The notes under the pieces are model-generated. The model was given only the letters and a program-made list of their open reading frames with translations. It was not told where the DNA came from and ran no database searches. Shown here piece by piece: positions 56,572 to 64,000 of a stretch of DNA of 64,000 nt. Made by a program: the position numbers and the translations under genes. Each line of letters begins with the position of its first letter. The stretch's first letter is position 1. Origin of the DNA: Madurella fahalii (Eukaryota; Ascomycota; Sordariomycetes; Sordariales); the NCBI GenBank assembly GCA_029876055.1, contig CM056878.1, forward strand, positions 2,542,001 to 2,606,000, given 5' to 3'.

Positions 56572-57300
56572 ATGGGGCAATCCCAGACATGGTTTTCCTC
56601 GCAGGGGATTGCGCTGCTTTTCGTGATGGCCTCGACGGCGTCAGCCATTTCACTCTCCAACTTTGAGACTATCGTTCCGAACACGGTTCCGATCAGCTGC
56701 ATCTTGGTCTACAACAATGACATCCCCGGGTGCACCATCAACGACTTTGTGCAGGGGAGTACGTGTTCTGCCGCGTGCATCAGGGGCCTCGCCGATGTCC
56801 AACGAAATGTTCGGGCGGTGTGCAACGACGTCGACGCGCCGCTGACGACAGTGTTGGGCCAAGTTCTGGCGGGCAATTTGAGGGAATTGCTCTGCCCGGG
56901 CGCATCTTCGGATGTGCCAGTCTCAAGCTCAAGTAGGACTTCGGCGAGAGAAACCACAAGGACGCGAACCTCAAGTAGGCCAGCGCTCATTTTTACTACA
57001 GTTCGCTCGACAACAGTCTCGACCTCGACCACGGCGACCCCGACAGAGGACCCCGTCGTCTCGACGACGACTGGTCGTCCTGATTCGCTCCTCCCGTCGC
57101 CTGGCCAGTCGTCGACATCGACGAGCACAGAGTCGAGCTTAGCGCCGAGCGCGTCGCCCGAGCGGAGACCAAGCTTTGGCGAATCTGGCGGCGGAAGTCC
57201 TTTTGACATTCTGACCTTCAGTGATTCAAGGCGACTTACTCCTCACTGGGTGGAAGCGGCGCTTGTTGGCTTGGCGTTGGGTTTGATACTCGCACGGTAG
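56572..57300 (+). CDS. Small secreted, probably GPI-anchored, Ser/Thr-rich protein
   Basis: I do not recognise a named family. From the ATG at 56572 the frame encodes 242 residues. The N-terminus is a signal peptide (SSQGIALLFVMASTASA, cleavage likely after ASA near residue 25). A Cys-containing domain of about 100 residues follows, with SCILVYNND, PGCTINDF, STCSAACIRG, AVCND and LLCPG. A long Ser/Thr stalk rich in TTVSTSTT-type sequence, a candidate for O-glycosylation, comes next. The tail HWVEAALVGLALGLILAR is a plausible GPI signal. The frame is open upstream only to a non-ATG codon, and the signal peptide fixes this start. It is likely a cell-wall or surface protein. Convergent with the Pex11 gene. 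Confidence 0.8.
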   Translation: MGQSQTWFSSQGIALLFVMASTASAISLSNFETIVPNTVPISCILVYNNDIPGCTINDFVQGSTCSAACIRGLADVQRNVRAVCNDVDAPLTTVLGQVLAGNLRELLCPGASSDVPVSSSSRTSARETTRTRTSSRPALIFTTVRSTTVSTSTTATPTEDPVVSTTTGRPDSLLPSPGQSSTSTSTESSLAPSASPERRPSFGESGGGSPFDILTFSDSRRLTPHWVEAALVGLALGLILAR

Positions 57301-58089
57301 CCACCTTAATCGTGGGGGAGGTGTGGGGAGGTGAAGCAGCCGGTTGCTGCATTGAAGGACTAATGTCTGTAATGGACGACGCCGGGCTTCATTCGAGCAT
57401 CCTTGGGGTGTTTGACGGCGGCATGCTATGACGGGATACTTTGGTGGGGTTTATGAACTAATCGCCTGCTTTGCATGGGAACGAAGGCTGGCCGGGGAAG
57501 AAGCTGTACAATTATCACGAGGGATGGCCATCCGGGGGAGGTGCGCGTCTAACTCGGAATTGCGATCTCGCATTGCCGAAGGTTTATGTAATTACAATGA
57601 TACCACCTGAATTCAATTCACGATTAACTAGGAGCGTCCTCTTCGGACTGCAGAGAGGGCCGCGACGTGCTGTAACCCACATTACAATGCCTATCATGCA
57701 TCTGCACCGGCGGTACCTACGGGCTCAACTAATGATATGTGGCATAACCGCATTTGAAATAGATCAGCAACGTTCTATATTGTTAACTCTTTTTCTTCTT
57801 CTGTTCACTGTTAGGGTTGGATTTCATCATAACATGAGACGCTCTTTTCATGAAACTCACAACTGGGACTAGCAAACCAAGATACAATTCGCAAAGCTAG
57901 AGACAGTAGCTCGTATGTAAAATACTGCGTGAAAGATGTACACGAAAAGTCATCAGAAAACCCCCGTTCCCCCCTTAGACAAAGACGGAACATCATCATT
58001 CAGTTCAAGCCCCCCCCTTCAAAACGCATCGTCTTCGAAAAAGCCATTCAAACATCGTCCCAGATAATCCCCGTCCCCCCACTACGCAT
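57301..58089. other. Intergenic, convergent 3' regions
   Basis: About 790 bases between the GPI-protein gene and the Pex11-family gene, lower in GC from 57.6 to 57.95 kb. A TTAGGGTT box is present at 57812-57819. I see no gene. Confidence 0.5.
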
Positions 58090-59130
58090 TCAAGCCGTCG
58101 AAGCCCACAGATCCCTCATCTGGATCACCCCGGGGATGCTCGCCAGCAAGCCGACCGTCATGTCGCTGACCAGGCCCTTCTCGCTGCCCCAGTGCAGCGT
58201 CAGCGGCGCCCACGCGAGCTGCCGCACCGTCTTCTTGGTCCACTCGGCGCGCTGGGAAGCCGACTGCGCCGCGGCCGCCGGCCCGAACCGCTCCGCCGCC
58301 AGCCGGCCCAGCTCGATCCCCACGTACCCGGCCCAGAGCCGCGCGCTCCACCTGTACGCCTTGCCCTGCTGCGCCGGCGTCAACGACAGGATGCCCCGCT
58401 GCGAGAGGTAGGCCGCGTTCTCGAGCGACTGGAAGGTGACGCAGAGGGCGAGGCGGGTGAACTCGATGGCCGTTTCGGCGAGGGTCGGGCGGGTGCTGCT
58501 GGGCGCGGCGAGGGCGTCCTTTTCCGAGGTGGATGTGGATGGTGGTGGTGGTGGTTGGCGGAGGAAGGTGCGGCGGAGCAGGCCGCGCGCCCAAAAGTAC
58601 ATGCCCAGCAGCGCCCACAGGCGCATGATCATGCGCGCCTCGCTGAGGAGGGAGGAGAGCGAGGACAGGCGCTTGGAGAGCAGCAGGGCGAGGGCGGCGG
58701 CTGAGGGGAGGGTCGTCTTACCCGCTGCTGCGGCGGCGGCGGGCGAGGTCACCGGGGCGGAGAAGACGAGGGTTGTGCCGCGCGGGAGGGCGGCCACGAG
58801 GGCGATCCACTCGCGCGCGGACCGGCGCAGGGCGGATTGCGAGAGCGACGAGAGGACCGCGGCGCTGAGCTTGGAGCTGTAGCACAGGAAGAGCATCACC
58901 GTGTCGATGCCCGAAGGGGTGGACAGGCATTTGTCGAGCCGGGTGAGGAACGAGTCGGCATTGGAGGGGATCGCGGCGAGGAGGGCGCCGAGCGGCAGCG
59001 GCTTCCGCTTCGGGGTGGAAGAAGGCGGCGTCGACGAGGGGATCGGCTCGCCCGAGGGCAGGTCGGCGATGGGGACCGCGACGGGTGCCTCGGGCTCGGA
59101 GCCGGCCATGGCTGCTGCTGAGTCGGCCAT
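58090..59130 (-). CDS. Pex11-family peroxisome proliferation protein (Pex11C-like)
   Basis: Membrane peroxin that elongates and divides peroxisomes. It is a single exon of 346 residues. After a disordered Pro/Ala-rich N-terminus (about 45 residues), the Pex11 fold begins with ADSFLTRLDKCLSTPSGIDT and LFLCYSSKLSAAVL. The amphipathic helix and membrane segment RLSSLSSLLSEARMIMRLWA and LLGMYFWARGLL follow, then ALCVTFQSLENAAYLSQRGI, and the C-terminal LVSDMTVGLLASIPGVIQMR. The longer N-terminus and the overall layout fit the fungal Pex11C subgroup better than Pex11A or B; this is an inference from memory of the family. The ATG is preceded by AAAA. Confidence 0.88.
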   Translation of the reverse strand: MADSAAAMAGSEPEAPVAVPIADLPSGEPIPSSTPPSSTPKRKPLPLGALLAAIPSNADSFLTRLDKCLSTPSGIDTVMLFLCYSSKLSAAVLSSLSQSALRRSAREWIALVAALPRGTTLVFSAPVTSPAAAAAAGKTTLPSAAALALLLSKRLSSLSSLLSEARMIMRLWALLGMYFWARGLLRRTFLRQPPPPPSTSTSEKDALAAPSSTRPTLAETAIEFTRLALCVTFQSLENAAYLSQRGILSLTPAQQGKAYRWSARLWAGYVGIELGRLAAERFGPAAAAQSASQRAEWTKKTVRQLAWAPLTLHWGSEKGLVSDMTVGLLASIPGVIQMRDLWASTA

Positions 59131-59726
59131 TTTTACTCTTCTTCCTTCCTCTTGGTAGGGCTGATTCTCTTGCGATGCTGAGAGTCGAAGCGACGTTCAA
59201 AAGCTATTCTGAGTGGATTGAGGGCGGGTTTTAGCGGTGCGGAGGCCGGGGCAGGGCGGGGCAAGGACTGGGGCAAGCTCGAGCTGTCGCAGGATCGAGA
59301 CTGAAGGGATCTGGAATTCAACACCCGAGTGGAACGATCATGGCTGAAAAAGGGGTTTTACACTACGCTACCGTCGTAGCAAGGCATGAATTCTCGTCGA
59401 TTGAAGTCTGAGCCGAGCGGCGGTGTCTTCCCCACACGGCGCCAGGTCCCTGGACCCGATCCGGGATCCGCAGCTTGGCATGCCAAGGAAGCTCGGCTCC
59501 TCTGAGCCTCGGTCCGCGGGGCGGCAGTTCCAGGGCCACAGTTGCCTGCCATCACCACCTAGCACTTACCTACCTTAGTTGCACTCTGCTGCGGCAAGTT
59601 GTTCTGCGTTTCCGGCCGCATGCAAACAAGACAATTTCATTCAATGCCTATTCTCCACATTTTGGCTTGCCATCATCGTCGGTTCGCTTGCATTCTATGA
59701 ATCCAGGATCGCGAAGTGGTTGCTTC
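59131..59726. other. Intergenic, Pex11 promoter and P450 3' region
   Basis: About 600 bases between two minus-strand genes. Nothing distinctive is seen apart from GC-rich segments near 59230-59280. Confidence 0.4.
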
Positions 59727-61371
59727 TCACCCCGAGACGGTAAATCTTAACTCAACATTTTCCCAACCCTTCCTGCGCTTAATCTTGATTCTCGGTTCTT
59801 CGCCCTTATCCCACCCCAACCGCCTCATGCTCGTACCCGGACGAGCCCCTTGAATCACGGGCGGTAGCTTGGCGCCCTCGATGTCAAATGCCAGCGCAAG
59901 CGCGCCGACCATGGCGCTAATCTCGGTCACAGCGAACATGCGGCCCGGACACAGATGCTTTCCGCCGCCGAAAGGTATCAGAGCTCCGCGCCGTTTCTTC
60001 TCCACGTCTGGCGGCGTCTCAACGAATCTCTCGGGGTTAAACGCCTCGGCATCATCACCCCAGATGTCCCCGTTCAGCTGTGGCACTCCGCTATACCACT
60101 GTACGTTGGTGCCCTTCTTCAGGAGGTACTCGCGCCCGTCCACGTCACGCAGCACCGTATCCTCCATCACTTGGCGGTTGCCCCCGACATCGTTGTACCG
60201 CCGCTGAATCTCCTGGAAGCACGCGTTCATGAATGTCTTCTTCTCGAACTTGGGTGCATCGATGGTGGCGCTGCCCCCTGTGACGGTAGTCACCTCAAGC
60301 ACCTCGGACCGCAGACGCTCCACGTAGTCGGGTCGGGAGAAGATATTCAAAAAGAGCCAAACGAGCGACGGTATCGTGTTCGTCACCGACACCCAGGGGA
60401 TGTCGAACTCGGTCGCCGCCATGTCCACGTCGCTGACACCCATTTTTCGCTTGACTGCCGCGCGGTCCTTGACAAAGGCTGACACGTCGGAGCCCTGATC
60501 AAGACCAGCCACATAAAAGTCCCTCAAAGCCTTCTGCAAGAGCGAACGAGCGGCGAGGGCTTTCCGGGCCAGCAGCTTCGGGGCAATTCCCAGTGCCAAG
60601 ATAGCAACTTTCTTGTCGTATTCCCTATACCAGCAACGTCAACTAACAGCCAGATCACCACACCCACCCGCTGAGACGTACCAGATGTGACGATGCACCT
60701 CGGGGGTCATGGGGTTCTTCTCCCCATAGATGGCCGCCATGACCGCCTGGGACATGACGTCCCGCAGCCAGCCCAAGCCGTTGGTGATGTCTTCTGACCG
60801 AATGCTATTCAAATCAACAGCAATCCTCTTGAGTCCCGCGCCGGCCAACTCGCGCAGCGGTTCTCCCATCAAAGACCCATGGATCGGCTCTGTCGCGGTA
60901 GGGATATAGGCAGGGTCCTTGAGCTTCGCCTTCTCCACCTCGCTCATGCCCACAGCGTTGGGCGAAACCAGCTGAATGAAGGGGTAAAACGATAGCGCCT
61001 TGCTGCGCATCGCCGCTGAGATCAGGGCAGGGGAATTGATGACATAGATCTTGCCGGTGAGCACGGGCAGTGTGCAGATGGGCATGCGATACTCCCTGCT
61101 GGCCGCCTATTAATACCGACACCCCGTAAAGGCCTGTAATCCTGTGTGCTCACTAAAGCCGCGCATAGTAACCGCCGGCATCTCTCGCGATCGAGATGGC
61201 ATGTCCGAGAAACGGAATCTTGGGGCGCAGCACCGGCGGCTCGCGAGGGTCAACGGTCGGGTACAGCAGCTGTCTGACCAAGATAAGAACCGCAGGTAGC
61301 ACGGCAACAACCAAGACCACCGTGTAAGGTGATAGCTCAATGAGCTGGCTTGAATATTGAAACACCCCCAT
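59727..61371 (-). CDS. Cytochrome P450, CYP7/CYP8-like
   Basis: Membrane-anchored monooxygenase resembling the cholesterol-7-alpha-hydroxylase/prostacyclin-synthase-like group; the substrate is unknown. Minus-strand exons are 61371-61154, 61098-60682 and 60624-59727, giving 510 residues. The N-terminal anchor is TVVLVVAVLPAVLILVRQLL. Later come REYRMPICTLPVLTGKIYVI, the I-helix region TEFDIPWVSVTNTIPSLVW (the usual acidic-Thr pair is not evident, as in CYP7/8 types), the ExxR motif in CFQEIQRRYND, and the haem loop FGGGKHLCPGRMF with Cys437. Intron 1 must use the second of two acceptors: the first (TAATAG) would join TA to G and make a stop. The ATG at 61371 is preceded in frame only by a non-ATG codon. 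Confidence 0.9.
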
Positions 61372-61869
61372 GATGCTTGCCTGATTCACAGGCGCAAATG
61401 CTGATGAAGGAAGAGAGACGAGTGACAGCCGAGCACATTTCTACTTCCCCAGGTAGCAAGGGAACTGTCAAACAGCGCGCTCTAATTGGCGCGACAGCCA
61501 TGACAACGTTGATTCGCGACCGCCAAAACCGCCACAATTTAACATTAGTTACCACAGCACCAGCGACGAATCGGAGCCTGCACCCTGCACATTGTAAATG
61601 GTTTGCACCAAGCATGTCCTCGTCTATCTATTGGTCTATGGGGTATCACTAAGTATGCTCCTCTAACAACCAAAAACACCGAGCGAACAAATGAACTCCT
61701 CCTTCCCTTTTCGACGCCCCCAAACCAATCCGTTTCTGTTCCACAACTTCTCATGGGATACATAGCCACCACAACGCAACCATCATGAGCAACCGCCCCT
61801 CCCCATCCCCCCGTAAAAAATATGTAAAAGGAGAGAAAGAAAAAAAAAAAAAAGGGTGAATCCATCACA
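61372..61869. other. Intergenic, P450 promoter and EH-protein 3' region
   Basis: About 500 bases. An A-rich tract (about 13 A) lies at 61841-61853 next to the stop codon of the EH-domain gene. I see nothing else. Confidence 0.4.
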
Positions 61870-64000
61870 TCACGCCCTCTTCTTCCCCTCCGGTAAGGGA
61901 ACCACCACCGCCCCCCCAACACTCTCCCACACACTCTGGCTCACCCTGGCCGGGATCTTCCTCCCCCTCAGCCGCTGGTCAATCAGCCACATGCCCACCA
62001 CAAACTCGTCACGCGCCAGCGCCTTCTGGGCCCGGCCGCTCCGAGAGCCATAGCCATGAGCGTAGACCAGATCCCACACCTCAGCCAGCTCGTCCGCCGG
62101 CAGCCGACTCCGCGCCCAGATATCCCTGACCACGACATTCACCACCATCTCCGCCTCGGGGCCGTCCCACGCCCGGCCGAGGTCATTCTCCGCCCCAGCC
62201 CCCGGCCCCACCGCCGCAAGATCACGGTTATTTGCATTACCATTATTATCGTTATGATTACCACCATCATTAGCATACCGCACCGCGAAACCGGGCTTCA
62301 TAAACAGGCCCTTGTTGCTCGCCCACACCGCCTCGTACCGCCGCCGCTCCCGCGGCGTCACCTCGTCGCGCCACCGGCGCCGCGACCCTTCGTGGTGCGC
62401 GTGCCGGCGCTGCCCGCCCATCACCGTGGTCTTGACCCTGGCCCGCCGCCCGTCGTGCGCCGCGCGCCGCCGCCGCCGCGCGTCTTCTTCGTCGTCGTCC
62501 GAGAGGGACGAGGGCGGCGCCCGGAGGGTTTGGCGGAGCTTGCCTCCTGTGTGCTGTTTTTGCTGCTGCTGCTGTTGTCGCCGGTTGGGCGATCTGCTGC
62601 CCCCCGTGAGTTGGGAGTGGAGGCTTTCGGCTGTGCGTTGGGGTTGGAGGGGGCTGAGGGAGCCGTGGTTGTGATTTTGGCCGTGGCGGCGCGGGGCCGG
62701 GACAGGAGGAGGCCCATGGGAGGCGGAGGCTGTTGTTGTCATTAGGCGGGCTGAAGCGAGGTTGCTTGCTACGATGGCGTTGGTGAGGGAGTCGAGGGGG
62801 AGGTTGGGGGTAGATGCGCGTGATGTGGCGGGCCTTTGCGGCGGGGCCGCGGAAACGACTCGTTGCGCTGCTCGAGGCGTCGGTTGGTCCGGTTCCCTAG
62901 CTGGCGACATTCGCCGCGGTGACTGAACGGACGAGGCAGAGACAAAGGTGTCGTCAGAAGAGATAGAGCTCTGGGATAACCGACGTGCTGTCGGCGCTCG
63001 CGCATGGCGGTTGCCGAGTGCGTTGACTTGGCCGTGTTCCGGCTCTGTTGGAGTGATCTTGATTGTCGGATCTACCATCTCGATGGTACTCGACGCTCTC
63101 ACTGGCGGAGTGGGAGGCTCTAATCGTGGTGTTCTGACAAGTCTCATAGGTTTGGGGGAAACAAGTATTGGAGAAACCGCAGCGCGGGATGGCTCGGGGG
63201 TCGATGGGCGCCTGTCCGCCCTCGACCGTTGTGTCCTCGTCGCCGCCTGTTGGCGGTCCGGCTCCTCAACCCGGTTTGCCGGCCGTAAGACCGTCTCCGG
63301 GCCGCTATTCCCATCATTGTAGTCTCGCCCGTGCGTGTTCCCTTTCTGGCCAGCTGTCTGTGCTGCAGTGTTCAGATTCCCGGGCGCCTTCGGCTTCGAC
63401 TTCGGCTTCGGCTTTGGCTTTGGCTTTTGCTTAGGTTTCAGCGCCACTTTCTGCCCTTGTTCTTCATCCCCCGTCTTCGGCTTCCCGTCCACGACCGGAG
63501 TCCTCGACCTGATTGAAGCGGCCCTCCTCTTAACTGGGTCCACATCCTCATCCTTCTTCCTCTCAAACAACGATACGAGCGACGTAGTTGGCCGGATAGA
63601 CGCCGTGTCCGGGACATCGGCCTCCGCCGCAGCTCTCCCCAGCCCCAGGGATGAACTTGTCGCGACACTCATAGCGCCCACACTCTGCCTCCTACTCACT
63701 CCGCCGTTCGAGTTCGGCTGTGCGTTCGGGTTGCGAATAGGCGAGGCGGACCGGCTTGCAGCCAGTGTTGCCGCAATGAAGGACGCCGATGCCTGCTTGC
63801 CAGCGCCGTTGCCACCAGAGGGAGCTCCGCCAGTACTAGCATGTAGATATTGTGACAGCCTCTGCGGATCGAGACCTCGCTCTTGCTCCCCGTCCCCGAT
63901 CCCGATCCCGATAGCGTGTGCGCTCCCACCGGCACCGGCGCCTCCACTCCCGCCTGTAACATGCCGACTTACGGTCCCCGGTCCCGGCCCTAGCCCCGGC
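61870..64000 (-). CDS. IRS4: EH-domain protein, Irs4/Tax4-like, 5' incomplete
   Basis: Relative of yeast Irs4/Tax4, which control phosphatidylinositol 4,5-bisphosphate levels, cell-wall signalling and autophagy. The frame is open from the stop at 61870-61872 to the right edge, so the N-terminus is missing; at least 709 residues are present. Upstream of the first internal candidate start the frame still reads QYLHAST and SASFIAATLAASRSASP, which supports coding to the edge. The middle is disordered, with a KPKPKPKPKSKPK repeat (near 63390-63440) and Gln and Arg runs. The C-terminal 130 residues hold the EH domain: RYEAVWASNKGLF, NVVVRDIWARSRLPADELAE, VWDLVYAHG, RDEFVVGMWLIDQRLRGRKI and VSQSVWESV. 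A Gly/Asn-rich insert interrupts the domain after its first helix. Confidence 0.85.
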   Translation of the reverse strand, partial: PGLGPGPGTVSRHVTGGSGGAGAGGSAHAIGIGIGDGEQERGLDPQRLSQYLHASTGGAPSGGNGAGKQASASFIAATLAASRSASPIRNPNAQPNSNGGVSRRQSVGAMSVATSSSLGLGRAAAEADVPDTASIRPTTSLVSLFERKKDEDVDPVKRRAASIRSRTPVVDGKPKTGDEEQGQKVALKPKQKPKPKPKPKSKPKAPGNLNTAAQTAGQKGNTHGRDYNDGNSGPETVLRPANRVEEPDRQQAATRTQRSRADRRPSTPEPSRAAVSPILVSPKPMRLVRTPRLEPPTPPVRASSTIEMVDPTIKITPTEPEHGQVNALGNRHARAPTARRLSQSSISSDDTFVSASSVQSPRRMSPAREPDQPTPRAAQRVVSAAPPQRPATSRASTPNLPLDSLTNAIVASNLASARLMTTTASASHGPPPVPAPRRHGQNHNHGSLSPLQPQRTAESLHSQLTGGSRSPNRRQQQQQQKQHTGGKLRQTLRAPPSSLSDDDEEDARRRRRAAHDGRRARVKTTVMGGQRRHAHHEGSRRRWRDEVTPRERRRYEAVWASNKGLFMKPGFAVRYANDGGNHNDNNGNANNRDLAAVGPGAGAENDLGRAWDGPEAEMVVNVVVRDIWARSRLPADELAEVWDLVYAHGYGSRSGRAQKALARDEFVVGMWLIDQRLRGRKIPARVSQSVWESVGGAVVVPLPEGKKRA

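Noticed and set aside
1..64000. tRNA, 5S rRNA, CRISPR arrays and intact transposons
   Set aside because: I looked for B-box sequences, the dispersed fungal 5S gene, regular direct repeats and reverse transcriptase or transposase motifs on both strands and saw none that holds up. Only weak candidates are listed as findings.
1..64000. Secondary-metabolite cluster
   Set aside because: There is one P450 and one kynureninase, but they are 48 kb apart and no polyketide synthase, NRPS, terpene synthase or cluster regulator is present.

Overview
The window looks like nuclear DNA of a filamentous ascomycete, most likely a Sordariomycete of the Sordariales (possibly Chaetomiaceae). The evidence is GC-rich coding sequence, mostly short introns of about 54 to 115 bases (two longer ones aside) with GT(R)NG(T/Y) donors and CTRAY-type branch sites, and the overall look of the proteins. 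No genome was compared, so the taxonomic call is inference. I recognise 18 protein genes, two of them cut by the window edges, and no convincing rRNA, tRNA, CRISPR array or intact transposon.

Layout, left to right: (1) 0-2 kb, an unrecognised glycosylated type II membrane protein, 5' incomplete; (2) 3.1-6.5 kb minus, NAD-specific glutamate dehydrogenase; (3) 6.5-16.1 kb, a gene-poor stretch with a single gene, kynureninase, at 11.4-13.0 kb; (4) 16.1-23.6 kb, ribosomal protein eL32, a prenylatable Ydj1-type Hsp40, mitochondrial glutamyl-tRNA synthetase and the COP9 signalosome protease CSN5; (5) 24.1-33.2 kb minus, a 3009-residue bridge-like lipid transfer protein of the FMP27/Hobbit/BLTP2 family in one 9-kb open frame; (6) 34.6-45.1 kb, a Tim17-like membrane protein, eIF4B, the 60S-maturation GTPase Ria1/EFL1 and eIF3 subunit L; (7) 48.2-57.3 kb plus, a universal-stress-domain protein, a Golgi pH regulator and a small secreted, probably GPI-anchored protein; (8) 58.1-64 kb minus, a Pex11-family peroxin, a CYP7/CYP8-like P450 and an EH-domain Irs4/Tax4-like protein that runs off the right edge.

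Functionally this is mostly a housekeeping locus with a strong protein-synthesis theme: eL32, mitochondrial GluRS, eIF4B, EFL1 and eIF3l lie within 29 kb, together with a Hsp40 co-chaperone. A second theme is membrane contact and organelle biology (BLTP2, Pex11, GPHR, Irs4). Exon structures were resolved by hand from splice signals and reading phase, and every complete multi-exon model closes in frame. Unusual gene-structure features include two 4-base first coding exons (CSN5, eIF4B), a GC-AG intron next to a 21-base microexon (Ria1), frame-changing tandem acceptors (eIF4B, P450) and a near-1-kb intron (stress protein). No clearly novel system such as a defence island, biosynthetic cluster or mobile element was found. 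The most novel-looking content is the orphan membrane protein at the left edge, the gene-poor surroundings of kynureninase, and the splice-structure oddities.
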